From CAVQKZ01 sp963837325 (GTDB taxonomy: Bacteria > Actinomycetota > Actinomycetes > Mycobacteriales > Jatrophihabitantaceae), in the NCBI GenBank assembly GCA_963837325.1, contig CAWIMV010000001.1, positions 1,550,001 through 1,614,000 on the forward strand: a stretch of DNA of 64,000 nt, written 5' to 3'. The position numbers and the translations under genes are program-made. A model generated the notes under the pieces. It saw only the letters and a list, made by a program, of their open reading frames with translations. It was not told where the DNA came from and did no database searches. Shown in pieces: positions 39,266-47,992 of the stretch (position 1 is the first letter of the stretch; each line of letters starts with the position of its first letter).

Positions 39266-40142
39266 GACGCGCCACCCGGTGCTGGATCGTCTCGAGGGCG
39301 ATCAGCACAAGCGCACTCGCGAGCAGCAGAACGGCCGCGATCGCTGACGCCGCCCGGACCGACGCGACCGGGTGGTCGGCGTCCTGGAGTTTGCCGTAGA
39401 TGATCGATGACGCGATCTGTGTCTTGAACGGCAGGTTGCTCGAGATGAGCACCACCGACCCGTATTCGCCCAGCGCCCGCGCGAACGACAGGGCCGTGCC
39501 GGACAAGATGGCCGGCAACAGGGCCGGCAGGATGATGCGGCGGAACACGACCGTCGGCCCGGCCCCCAGCGACGTCGCGGCCTGCTCCGCCTCGCGATCA
39601 AGGTCGAGCAGCACCGGCTGCACCGTGCGCACCGTGAACGGAAGCGTCACGAACAACAGCGCTACGAACAACCCGGTGCGGGTGCCGACCAGGTGCACCC
39701 CGATCGGGCTGCTGCCGCCGTACAGCGTGAGCATCACCAGACCGGCGACGATCGTGGGCAGGGCGAACGGCACGTCGATCACGACTTCCAGCACGCTCTT
39801 GCCCGGAAAGTTGTCGCGCACCAGCACCCACGCCACGAGCGTTCCCATGACGGCGTTGACCACGGCAACCCCAACGGCCAGCCCGACTGTGAGGCGCAGC
39901 GCGCTGCGCACCTCCCGGTCGGTGATCGCCGTCCAGAAGTCGTGCCACCCGGATCCGAACGCCTTGCCGAGCACCGCGGCCAGCGGCAGCAGGACCAGCA
40001 GACTCATCCATAGCACGACGACGCCCAGGCCGATGCCCGAGCCGGCCTTGAGCCGCTCGTGGTCGGAAACCGAAGTGCGGCGGGTGCCGCGGCGCCGCAG
40101 ACTCTCCTGAGGCGCCGCGAGTCCCGCCAGCTGCGTGCTCAG
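39258..40142 (-). CDS. cysT: Sulfate ABC transporter permease CysT, possible CTG start
   Basis: A permease with six TM helices and the EAA loop ATSLGAGPTVVFRRIILPAL. The first standard start (GTG at 40016) falls inside the first TM helix. In-frame sequence without any ATG, GTG or TTG continues upstream for 42 codons to a CTG at 40142 that overlaps the sbp stop (CTGA). The extension (STQLAGLAAPQESLRRRG and onward, Arg-rich) looks like a normal cytoplasmic CysT N-terminus. A CTG start with coupling to sbp is therefore proposed; 294 residues would be normal length. Confidence 0.85.
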   Translation of the reverse strand: MSTQLAGLAAPQESLRRRGTRRTSVSDHERLKAGSGIGLGVVVLWMSLLVLLPLAAVLGKAFGSGWHDFWTAITDREVRSALRLTVGLAVGVAVVNAVMGTLVAWVLVRDNFPGKSVLEVVIDVPFALPTIVAGLVMLTLYGGSSPIGVHLVGTRTGLFVALLFVTLPFTVRTVQPVLLDLDREAEQAATSLGAGPTVVFRRIILPALLPAILSGTALSFARALGEYGSVVLISSNLPFKTQIASSIIYGKLQDADHPVASVRAASAIAAVLLLASALVLIALETIQHRVARRG

Positions 40143-41149
40143 GCCGCCTTCTCTATTTGGGTGACGATGCCGTTGTCACCGAAGAACTTGTCGTTGACGA
40201 CCGACCAGCCGCCGAGGTCGGCGATCGTGGTCAGTTTCGCGACGGCCGGGAACGGATTGGCCGGGTCGTTCGCGCCCTTGACCGTGCCGACCTTGGCGTC
40301 GGTCAGAACGGGCCGGAAACCCTTGCTGGCGAAGATCTCCTGGCCGGCTTCACTGCGGACGTAGGCCAAGAACTTGCTCGCAGCCTTTGGCGCGGATTTG
40401 GTGACGGCCGCGGGGTTCTCGATCTGGAAGGTCTGCTCAGGCACGACGTAGTCGACGGAGTCGCCGGCCTGCCGGGCGGCGATCGCCTCGTCTTCGTAGG
40501 AGATGAGCACGTTCCCGGTGCCGCTGACGAACTGCTGGGTCGCGACGGCGCCGCTGGCCGCGCGGCTGGTGACGTGACCGAAGAAGTCCTTCAGGTAGCT
40601 GCGAGCCGCGGACTCGGTGCCACCCTCTGCGAGCGTGTGGGTGTACGCCGCGAGGATGTTCCACTTCGCCGAACCGGAGGAGGCCGGATCCGGAGTCACG
40701 ATCTTGACCCCGGGCTTGGTCAGGTCGTCCCAACCCTTGATGCCCAGGGGGTTGCCCTTGCGGACGACGATGACGACGACTGACTTGGAGACCAACCCCT
40801 TCGTCGAGCCGCTGTTCCACTTCGAATCGACATACTTGGGGACCAGCTTGGTGAGGTCCGGCTCCACGGAGAACGCGACGTAGCTGGCCTTCTGACCGGC
40901 CAATACGGCCTTGCTCTGGCTGCCGCTCGGCCCGTACGACGACGAGAATTTCACGTCCTTGCCGTCGGCCGTCTTCTGGAAGGCCGCCGAGAGCGCGTCG
41001 TAAGCCGGCTTGGGCACGGAGTACGCGATGATGGCGACCTTGCTCTTGCTGCCGCCGGAGGATGAGCAGCCGCTCACGCCGACCGCCGCTGCAGTGACTA
41101 CGGCAAGCATGGCAACCAGTTGGTTGCGTCGCGAGCGGGCAATCCTCAT
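40139..41149 (-). CDS. sbp: Sulfate-binding lipoprotein
   Basis: The substrate-binding protein of the sulfate importer. ATG at 41149 (GGAGAGG upstream) gives 336 residues with a lipoprotein signal: Arg-rich start, hydrophobic LVAMLAVVTAAAVG and lipobox VSGC. SSSYGPSGSQSKAVLAGQ near 72-89, SVEPDLTKLV and NPLGIKGWDDLTKPGVKIVT are typical of Sbp/CysP. It is the first gene of the sbp-cysT-cysW-cysA group. An inverted repeat flanks an AT-rich stretch upstream. Confidence 0.94.
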   Translation of the reverse strand: MRIARSRRNQLVAMLAVVTAAAVGVSGCSSSGGSKSKVAIIAYSVPKPAYDALSAAFQKTADGKDVKFSSSYGPSGSQSKAVLAGQKASYVAFSVEPDLTKLVPKYVDSKWNSGSTKGLVSKSVVVIVVRKGNPLGIKGWDDLTKPGVKIVTPDPASSGSAKWNILAAYTHTLAEGGTESAARSYLKDFFGHVTSRAASGAVATQQFVSGTGNVLISYEDEAIAARQAGDSVDYVVPEQTFQIENPAAVTKSAPKAASKFLAYVRSEAGQEIFASKGFRPVLTDAKVGTVKGANDPANPFPAVAKLTTIADLGGWSVVNDKFFGDNGIVTQIEKAA

Positions 41150-41194
41150 TGAAACACGCACCTCTCCCTTGTCGACGGGCCCTATGAAGTCCAT

Positions 41195-41229
41195 CGGTTG
41201 AATAGACAATAGCATGCAGTTCACAACCG
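41195..41229. promoter_or_regulatory. Inverted repeat around AT-rich core upstream of sbp
   Basis: CGGTTG (41195-41200) and CAACCG (41224-41229) flank 23 bp that are unusually AT-rich for this genome. A weak promoter (TTGTGA, 16 bp, TATTCA) on the sbp strand overlaps it. It is a candidate binding site for the Rrf2 regulator of the same locus; no known consensus is matched. Confidence 0.35.
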
Positions 41230-41244
41230 CGTTACTTGGCCGGC

Positions 41245-42498
41245 TCAGGCGGCCGGAGGCTCGCTCACGGTCGCGGCCGGGGACGCGACGAGCGTCTCCG
41301 GCGCTGTGGCGACCAGCGGCAATGGTGCAGCGGAGACCGCCGCACTGGCCAGGAACGTGGCCGCGTAGCCATACCCGTCGGCGATCCAGCCCGCCGCGAT
41401 CGGGCCGATGACCGCGCCCAGGTCACCGGACATCTGAAAAACGGCGACCACCGTTCCGCCGCGTCCGGCCACGACGTCGCCCATCAACGCGCCGGGCGCG
41501 ACCGAATCGGCGGCGCCGGCTACTCCAAGGAGCGCCATCGCGACCAACAGCCCCAGGATCGTGGGCACGGACGGAAGGAGGACGAAGCCGACCGCGCCGA
41601 TCAGCAGGCCGGTCATGATCACCGGGCGCCGCCCTCGCGAGTCGGCGATTCGGCCGAACGGCAGCAGTAAGGCCCCACTCACGATGCTCACGACGAGAAA
41701 CGCGGCGTAGACCCACCCGTGGCCGAGCCCAAGGCGGTCGGTGACGAACTGCGGCACGATCGCCGTGCGCGCGCCGACGACCGCCCAATCGCCCGCGAAC
41801 GACGCGGCCAGCGCGGCAACGTAAGCCCGGTTCTGCATGGCGATCCGCAGCGGCAACGGGTCACCGCGAGCGCTCTGCCGGGCCGCGAACTCGCTGTGCC
41901 GTAACGTGCTGAGGGCCAGGGCACCGGCAACGACCAGCGTGCCGGCGTAGAGAAAGAACGGGGCTCGGAGCGAGAAGGTGGCCACCGTGCCCACCGCCGG
42001 GCCGGCGATCATCCCGAGCAGGAACGAGCCGGCCCAGGCGCCCTGCGCGCGGCCGCGCAGATGGCTGGGCGTGACCCGGATCAGGATGCTGGCCGCGCTG
42101 ACGCTGAACATGATCGAGCCCACGCCGCCGATGCCGCGCAGGACGAGCAGTTGCCAGTAGTCCTGGGCGAATCCGGCGAGCAGGCTCGACACCGCGACGA
42201 CAATGATCCCGGTAGCCAGCATCACCCGCTCGCCGAACCCGTTCACCAACCGCCCGACGAAGGGGGCCGTGAGCAACCGCATCAAGGCGAAGGCACTGAT
42301 CACGGCGCCGGCGGCCGCCTTGCCGACGCCGAACTGACGGGCGAACAGCGGAATGGCGGGCGCGACGATGCCGTAGCCGAGGGCGACCATGAACGCGACT
42401 GCGACCAACGCCCGGACCTCGGTCGGCAGCACCCGGAACGTGCCCCGCAAACGACCGCGTCGCGCTCCCCCGGCCGTTAGGGCGGGAGAGCGCGACAC
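41245..42498 (-). CDS. MFS transporter, drug-efflux type
   Basis: A 417-residue major facilitator protein with 12 TM helices. GYGIVAPAIPLFARQFG in TM1, FVGRLVNGFGERVML in the first A-motif loop and GPAVGTV in TM5 (motif C like) indicate an exporter of the DHA1 type. Substrate unknown. GTG at 42498 is chosen because an upstream in-frame start at 42570 would lie inside pnp. It is 25 bp after pnp, so it could be read from the pnp transcript. No link to sulfate is shown. Confidence 0.87.
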   Translation of the reverse strand: MSRSPALTAGGARRGRLRGTFRVLPTEVRALVAVAFMVALGYGIVAPAIPLFARQFGVGKAAAGAVISAFALMRLLTAPFVGRLVNGFGERVMLATGIIVVAVSSLLAGFAQDYWQLLVLRGIGGVGSIMFSVSAASILIRVTPSHLRGRAQGAWAGSFLLGMIAGPAVGTVATFSLRAPFFLYAGTLVVAGALALSTLRHSEFAARQSARGDPLPLRIAMQNRAYVAALAASFAGDWAVVGARTAIVPQFVTDRLGLGHGWVYAAFLVVSIVSGALLLPFGRIADSRGRRPVIMTGLLIGAVGFVLLPSVPTILGLLVAMALLGVAGAADSVAPGALMGDVVAGRGGTVVAVFQMSGDLGAVIGPIAAGWIADGYGYAATFLASAAVSAAPLPLVATAPETLVASPAATVSEPPAA

Positions 42499-42523
42499 GA
42501 TATCGGGCTCGCCGGGATCGAAC

Positions 42524-44773
42524 TCAGACGTCGGCGTTCTCCGCCGCAGGCACGACCGGTGCCGCGCCATTGGCGGCGTCCTCGTCGACCAGGACCAAGC
42601 TGATCTTGCCGCGCTGGTCGATCTCAGCGATCTCGACCTGGATCTTGTCGCCGACGTTCACGACGTCCTCGACCTTGCCGATGCGCTTGCCCCGGCCGAG
42701 CTTGCTGATGTGGATCAGGCCGTCCTTGCCCGGCAGTAGCGAGACGAAGGCCCCGAACGCGGCCGTCTTCACGACGGTGCCGAGGAATCGCTCGCCGACC
42801 TTCGGCATCTGCGGGTTGGCAATGGCGTTGATCTGGTCGACCGCCGCCTGGGCCGAGAGCCCGTCGGAAGCGCCGACGTAGATCGTGCCGTCGTCCTCGA
42901 TCGTGATCTGCGCGCCGGTCTCGTCCTGGATGGAGTTGATCATCGCGCCCTTGGGCCCGATCACCGCGCCGATCTTGTCGACCGGGATCTTCACGACCGT
43001 GACCCGGGGGGCGAACGGGCTCATCTCGTCCGGTCCGTCGATGGCCTCGGCCATCACGTCGAGGATGTGCAGCCGGGCGTCGCGGGCCTGCTTGAGCGCC
43101 GCGGCCAGGACCTCGGACGGAATGCCGTCGAGCTTGGTGTCAAGCTGCAGGGCGGTGACGAACTCCCGCGTTCCGGCGACCTTGAAGTCCATGTCGCCGA
43201 ACGCGTCCTCGGCGCCGAGAATGTCGGTGAGGGCGACGTACTCGGTGTTGCCGTCGACCGTGTCGGACACCAGACCCATCGCGATGCCTGCGACCGGCGC
43301 GCGCAACGGCACACCAGCGTTGAGCAGAGCCAGCGTCGACGCACACACCGACCCCATCGACGTCGAGCCGTTGGAGCTCAGCGCCTCGGAGACCTGGCGG
43401 ATCGCGTACGGGAACTCATCGCGGCCCGGCAGCACCGGCACCAGCGCCCGCTCGGCGAGCGCACCGTGGCCGATCTCGCGCCGTTTCGGCGAGCCGACCC
43501 GGCCGGTCTCACCGGTCGAGTACGGCGGAAAGTTGTAGTTGTGCATGTAGCGCTTGGTGCGCTCGGGTGACAGCGTGTCGAGCTTCTGCTCCATGCCCAG
43601 CATGTTCAGCGTGGTGACGCCGAGGATCTGGGTCTCGCCGCGCTGGAACAGTGCCGAACCGTGCACCCGCGGTACGACCTCGACCTCGGCCGACAACGTG
43701 CGGATGTCGGCCAGACCGCGGCCGTCGATACGGACCTTGTCCCGCAGGATGCGCTGGCGCACCAACTTCTTGGTCACGGCCCGAAACGCCGGGCTGACCT
43801 CGTGGAAGCGATCCTCGAAGCGCTCGGCCAGGGCGGCCTTGACCTCGTCCTTGATCTGGTCCAGGCGCGTTTCGCGGTCCTGCTTGTCGGCGATGGTCAG
43901 CGCGGCCGCGAGCTCGGCCGACACACTGGAGTCGACCGCCTCGTACACCTCATCGGAGTAGTCGAGGAAGACGGGGAACTCGGCCACCGGCTTGGCCGCC
44001 GTGGCGGCGAGTTCGGCCTGGGCCCGGCACAGCTCGGCGATGAACGGCTTGGCCGCTTCCAACCCCTCGGCCACGACCTCTTCGGTCGGCCGCGTGGCGC
44101 CGCCTTCGATCAGTGCGACCGAGCCTTCGGTGGCCTCGGCCTCGACCATCATGATCGCGACGTCGCCCGATGGCAGGACCCGGCCGGCCACGACCATGTT
44201 GAACGTCGCGCGCTCGAGCTCGGAGAACGTCGGGAAGGCGACCCACTGGCCGTCGATGAGCGCCACCCGCGTGCCGCCGACCGGGCCGGAGAACGGCAGG
44301 CCGGAGATCTGGGTGGACGCCGAAGCGGCGTTGATGGCGACCACGTCGTAGGCGTGGTCGGGGTTGAGCGCCATGACCGTGATGACGACCTGCACCTCGT
44401 TGCGCAGGCCCTTGATGAAGGTGGGGCGCAGCGGCCGGTCGATGAGCCGGCAGGTGAGGATCGCGTCCTCGCTCGGACGGCCCTCGCGGCGGAAGAACGA
44501 GCCGGGAATGCGGCCCGCGGCGTACATCCGCTCCTCGACGTCGACCGTCAGCGGGAAGAAGTCGAAGCCCTCACGGGGCGATTTGCCGGCCGTCGTGGCC
44601 GACAGCAGCATGGTGTCGTCGTCGAGATACGCGACGACGGCGCCGGCAGCCTGCCGGGCCAGGCGCCCCGTCTCGAACCGGATCGTGCGGGTGCCGAACT
44701 TGCCGTTGTCGATTGTTGCGACGGTCTCGAAGATGCCGTCGTCGTTCTGATTGGCCTCTGGCTGTGCGGCCAT
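42524..44773 (-). CDS. pnp: Polyribonucleotide nucleotidyltransferase (PNPase/GPSI)
   Basis: PNPase degrades RNA phosphorolytically from the 3' end and in actinobacteria also adds heteropolymeric tails. The 749-residue protein has two RNase PH domains, the second with RGETQILGVTTLNMLG and NGSTSMGSVCASTLALLNAG, a KH domain near 600 (KIGAVIGPKGAMINSIQ) and an S1 domain at about 660-735. ATG at 44773 has GAGAGGGG upstream. It follows rpsO after 273 bp containing a hairpin. Confidence 0.98.
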   Translation of the reverse strand: MAAQPEANQNDDGIFETVATIDNGKFGTRTIRFETGRLARQAAGAVVAYLDDDTMLLSATTAGKSPREGFDFFPLTVDVEERMYAAGRIPGSFFRREGRPSEDAILTCRLIDRPLRPTFIKGLRNEVQVVITVMALNPDHAYDVVAINAASASTQISGLPFSGPVGGTRVALIDGQWVAFPTFSELERATFNMVVAGRVLPSGDVAIMMVEAEATEGSVALIEGGATRPTEEVVAEGLEAAKPFIAELCRAQAELAATAAKPVAEFPVFLDYSDEVYEAVDSSVSAELAAALTIADKQDRETRLDQIKDEVKAALAERFEDRFHEVSPAFRAVTKKLVRQRILRDKVRIDGRGLADIRTLSAEVEVVPRVHGSALFQRGETQILGVTTLNMLGMEQKLDTLSPERTKRYMHNYNFPPYSTGETGRVGSPKRREIGHGALAERALVPVLPGRDEFPYAIRQVSEALSSNGSTSMGSVCASTLALLNAGVPLRAPVAGIAMGLVSDTVDGNTEYVALTDILGAEDAFGDMDFKVAGTREFVTALQLDTKLDGIPSEVLAAALKQARDARLHILDVMAEAIDGPDEMSPFAPRVTVVKIPVDKIGAVIGPKGAMINSIQDETGAQITIEDDGTIYVGASDGLSAQAAVDQINAIANPQMPKVGERFLGTVVKTAAFGAFVSLLPGKDGLIHISKLGRGKRIGKVEDVVNVGDKIQVEIAEIDQRGKISLVLVDEDAANGAAPVVPAAENADV

Positions 44774-45013
44774 GGAGTACCCCTCTCGTACGTCAGGCAG
44801 CGCAAGGTCGGGTGACCAAAGCGCGATGCCTTGATTTGGCGCCGGGCGCCACGTGCGACGTACGAGCTGACACCGCTAGTGGGTGCCGGTCTTCGATCGA
44901 AGCGGGCGGGTCGAGCTGTCGACCGACCGCCACTACCGAGGACCGGCGTCCTCGAAGTCGCAGGGACGCGCGTGTGTGTGCGTCCGGCTTGAATGTTCAG
45001 TTGTGAAGTGGAA

Positions 45014-45040
45014 GGGGAGCGGCCCGATGAGCCACTCCCC
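45014..45040 (-). terminator. Hairpin between rpsO and pnp
   Basis: GGGGAG-C-GGC and GCC-A-CTCCCC form a 9-bp stem with one mismatch and a 7-nt loop, starting 6 bp after the rpsO stop. There is no T-run on the minus strand. It is either a weak terminator or, as in other bacteria, an RNase processing site that separates rpsO from pnp mRNA. The rest of 44774-45013 holds no gene. Confidence 0.55.
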
Positions 45041-45046
45041 CGAAAG

Positions 45047-45316
45047 CTATCGGCGCAGACCGAGCCGCTCGATGATCGACCGGTACCGGTTGATGTCGGT
45101 TTTGGCCAGGTAGTTCAGCAGCCGGCGGCGCTGGCCGACGAGCAGCAGAAGGCCCCGGCGGCTGTGGTGGTCGTGCTTGTGGAACTTGAGGTGCTCGGTC
45201 AGATCACTGATCCGCCTCGAGAGCATCGCAACCTGAACCTCTGCCGAACCGCTGTCGTTCTCGACGGAGCCGTACTCGGCGATGATCTGCTTCTTGACGT
45301 CGCTTGCCAGTGGCAC
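45047..45316 (-). CDS. rpsO: Ribosomal protein uS15
   Basis: S15 of the 30S subunit, 89 residues from the GTG at 45316 (AAGGAG 6 bp upstream), exactly the normal length. The S15 block LTEHLKFHKHDHHSRRGLLL and the end YRSIIERLGLRR are clear. In most bacteria it precedes pnp, as here, and follows ribF; here a glycosidase gene has been inserted between ribF and rpsO. Confidence 0.98.
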   Translation of the reverse strand: MPLASDVKKQIIAEYGSVENDSGSAEVQVAMLSRRISDLTEHLKFHKHDHHSRRGLLLLVGQRRRLLNYLAKTDINRYRSIIERLGLRR

Positions 45317-45490
45317 GGACGACTCCTTCTCGTTCGGTGCAGGGCGCCCCACCGGAATTCCTCACGGTAGGAGAGTTAACGCACGCTGCGCGGGGCTCGC
45401 TCGCGCTTGCCTGGCCTCCACGGTACCAGCGAGGCACCCGAGCGACCCAATTCCCACGCTGCGGGGCCCGCACAGCGGCCGGGCTCAGGG

Positions 45491-45502
45491 CCGACCGGTC
45501 GG
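45491..45502. terminator. Palindrome after the GH5 gene
   Basis: CCGACCGGTCGG is a perfect 12-bp palindrome 7 bp beyond the stop codon of the glycosidase gene. It may end that transcript and separate it from rpsO. No T-run follows. Confidence 0.35.
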
Positions 45503-45509
45503 TCGGGCG

Positions 45510-47795
45510 TCACTTCGGCGTGACGGAGATCGACGCGGTGAGCGGGCTGAGGTTCCCGGCGGCATCGAAGCTCCGCACGGCAAAAGCGTGCTTGACACCG
45601 CTCTTCAGGCCGGTGTTCGTGTAGGTGACAGTCTTCACAGTGGCAATCCGGATCCCGTCGCGCAGCACGTAGTACCCGGCGACGCCGACATTGTCCGTTG
45701 CGGCCTTCCAGCTCAGCGAAACGCTCTTCGAGCCGGCTTTCCCGGTGAAGTTGGTCGGGACCGTCGGAGGCGTGGTGTCGGGCACCTTGACCGAGAGCGC
45801 GGACGACTTCGCGCTGGTGTTGCCCGCCGCGTCGGTCGCAGTGACGGTGTAGGAATACGTCTTGCCTTGAGCCACTCCGGTATCGGTGAACGTCGGCTGG
45901 ACCGGAGCACCGATCAGCGTCGTCCCGCGATAGACGCTGTAATGATCGACACCGACGTTGTCGTGCGATGCCGTCCAGGCCAGCGTCACCGAACTCGAGC
46001 GGATGGCCGTCGCCTTGAGGCCGAGCGGGATGCTCGGCGCGGCCGTATCTCGGGCCGGGGTTCGCACCGTGACAGCGGCGCTCAGCGGGCTGGCGTTGGC
46101 CGATGCGTCGAATGCATCGACTTGGTAGCTGTACGTCGTGGCGTAGCCGAGGCCGGAGTCGACGTACCCGGTGCCATCGGTCACCGTCGCGATGAGCGCG
46201 GCGTCGCGATAGACGTGGTAGCCCGCTACGGCGGTGTTGTCACTCGATGGTTGCCAACTCAACTGCACCGACGTCGGGCCGCCGAGAATGCCGGTGAGCC
46301 CGTCCGGCGTGCTGGGCGCAATGACGTCGAAGTTGCGCACGGTCACGCTGATCCTGGCCGAGCGCCCGACATTGCCGGCCGCGTCGGCCGCCTGCAACTG
46401 GAGGGTGTGCGTCCCGTCGGCAACGCTCGCGCTGTCCCAGGCGACCGAGGGCGAGGTCGTGTCGGCGGCCGCGACCGCAATGCCATCCACCAAGAGATCC
46501 GCGCTGGTCACACCGACGTCGTCGCTTGCTTCCCCGGCCACGTCGACCGTCCCGCCGACGACAGTGCCGTCGACCGGCGTGGTCAGGGTGACCCTCGGCG
46601 CTGTGATGTCCTGTCCGGATTCGAGGGCCGCCTGAGCTTTGAATTCGTCCTGCACGAGCAGTCCGGCGTCGGGACCGACGACATTGCAGCCGAATCCGTC
46701 CAGCGTCGTCGGGGTCCAGGTCGCGAGGTCCTGGACCATCGTCGCGACCACGTCAAACGCGTGGCCCAGCAGCCCGATGCGTTGCGACCGCAAGTAGGCC
46801 AGCAGATCCGGCGCGCGCGCGGCGACACCGGCCGTGCACTTGCTGAGGCTGGCGTTCCACTCCGTCGCGATGACCGGCGCGGCAGCCGACACCGCCGCCG
46901 TGCGGGAGTCCCAGCTGGCCTGGTCGGTTGCCAGCGTCGCCGTCCCCGACACGTGGAACGAATAGGGATGCCACGCGTACGCGATCCGGGGAGCTGCGAG
47001 CGGATCGCTCAGCGGCGGCAAGCCTTGCAGGGAACCCGCATATTTCGCGCCGTCGGCGATCAGGACGTTGTTCGCGCCGAGGTCGCGCACCGTCTGGACC
47101 AGCGCCTGCTGCCCGATGATCGGGGCGCCCTGGTTGGTCTTCGGGCCCGGGCCGCCGTTGAGCCATTGCGCCCAACCCGCGGCGTCCACGTCGTTCTGCG
47201 GTTCGTTGAACAGCTCGAACATCACGTAGGGATCTTCGGCAACCAACGGGGCCAGGTTCTGCCAGGCCCGCACGGTCGCGTCCGACGGCAAGGGATGCGC
47301 GCTACCGCATCCGTTGGACTGGTCCTGCATCGACAGGATGACGGTCAGACCCAGTGAGCGAGCCTGAGCCACGGCGCCGGTGATCCGGTCGAGATACGCC
47401 GGCACATAGATCGCGCTCTGCGGATCCAGGCCGGACTGACTGACTTGAAAGCGCACCGTATTGGCGTGCCAATCGTCACGAGCCGCAAGCAGTTCGGTCA
47501 CACCGAAGCTGGCGCGGGCAGCGGCGGCCTGACGTGGCAAATTCGCACAACCGTCGGGTCCGAGAATCCCGATGAAATTGAACCCACGCGGCAAGAATTC
47601 CTGTCCGTCGCGGTACAGCCGATTGCCGGCGACATCCATTCCTTGGGCCGCCGGCGAACCGTCGGCGCGCGCTCGACTGCTGACGTTCAACGCAATGACG
47701 CTCAGGAAGACCAGTAGGCCGCAAATCGCCCCAGACGCCAGCCTTTTCCGCAACGGCCATCGCGCGTGCCCGGCAACGCAGCGCTCAGCCACCAA
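45510..47795 (-). CDS. Secreted GH5 glycoside hydrolase with Ig-like and three FN3 domains
   Basis: A 761-residue exported protein: signal peptide to about residue 44 (RKRLASGAICGLLVFLSVIA), GH5 catalytic domain 50-395 with acid/base Glu198 in FELFNEPQ and nucleophile Glu312 in VIATEWNAS, an Ig-like domain at 398-487, then three fibronectin type III domains at about 494-580, 587-671 and 677-760. It probably cleaves cellulose or another beta-glucan/mannan; the exact substrate is open. It breaks the conserved ribF-rpsO link and has its own promoter. Confidence 0.9.
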   Translation of the reverse strand: MVAERCVAGHARWPLRKRLASGAICGLLVFLSVIALNVSSRARADGSPAAQGMDVAGNRLYRDGQEFLPRGFNFIGILGPDGCANLPRQAAAARASFGVTELLAARDDWHANTVRFQVSQSGLDPQSAIYVPAYLDRITGAVAQARSLGLTVILSMQDQSNGCGSAHPLPSDATVRAWQNLAPLVAEDPYVMFELFNEPQNDVDAAGWAQWLNGGPGPKTNQGAPIIGQQALVQTVRDLGANNVLIADGAKYAGSLQGLPPLSDPLAAPRIAYAWHPYSFHVSGTATLATDQASWDSRTAAVSAAAPVIATEWNASLSKCTAGVAARAPDLLAYLRSQRIGLLGHAFDVVATMVQDLATWTPTTLDGFGCNVVGPDAGLLVQDEFKAQAALESGQDITAPRVTLTTPVDGTVVGGTVDVAGEASDDVGVTSADLLVDGIAVAAADTTSPSVAWDSASVADGTHTLQLQAADAAGNVGRSARISVTVRNFDVIAPSTPDGLTGILGGPTSVQLSWQPSSDNTAVAGYHVYRDAALIATVTDGTGYVDSGLGYATTYSYQVDAFDASANASPLSAAVTVRTPARDTAAPSIPLGLKATAIRSSSVTLAWTASHDNVGVDHYSVYRGTTLIGAPVQPTFTDTGVAQGKTYSYTVTATDAAGNTSAKSSALSVKVPDTTPPTVPTNFTGKAGSKSVSLSWKAATDNVGVAGYYVLRDGIRIATVKTVTYTNTGLKSGVKHAFAVRSFDAAGNLSPLTASISVTPK

Positions 47796-47831
47796 ATTTG
47801 CCTTTGTTGGAAGGGTCTATCCGTGCGGCCA

Positions 47832-47860
47832 ATCGTGCAATTATCCAGCGGTGGCGTCAA
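47832..47860 (-). promoter_or_regulatory. Predicted promoter of the GH5 gene
   Basis: TTGACG (47860-47855) and CACGAT (47837-47832) are 17 bp apart on the minus strand. Transcription would start near 47825, about 30 nt before the GTG. The surrounding 47796-47992 is AT-richer than average and holds the small inverted repeat GCAAT-TGCGC-ATTGC, a possible regulator site. Confidence 0.45.
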
Positions 47861-47992
47861 GGACGGCGATCAGCAATTGCGCATTGCACAAATCGGTCGG
47901 GTGCCCGGATTCCGCCTTAATCGGCGCGGGAGTCACCGAAGAGCGTTTTTGACGGAATACGCTGATATGCGACGAGGATTCCGGCGGGCCGA

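Noticed and set aside
42498..42540. tRNA-like T-arm (GAGTTCGATCCC) on the minus strand
   Set aside because: It has no matching stem, no acceptor or anticodon arms, and lies in the pnp 3' end and the following spacer.
45282..47357. 691-codon open frame on the plus strand
   Set aside because: It is antisense to the GH5 gene, is Arg/Gly-rich and shows no known motif; long antisense frames are normal in DNA with very high third-position GC.
47796..47992. Riboswitch upstream of the GH5 gene (c-di-AMP type was considered)
   Set aside because: Most of the interval lies upstream of the predicted promoter and no conserved riboswitch core was found.
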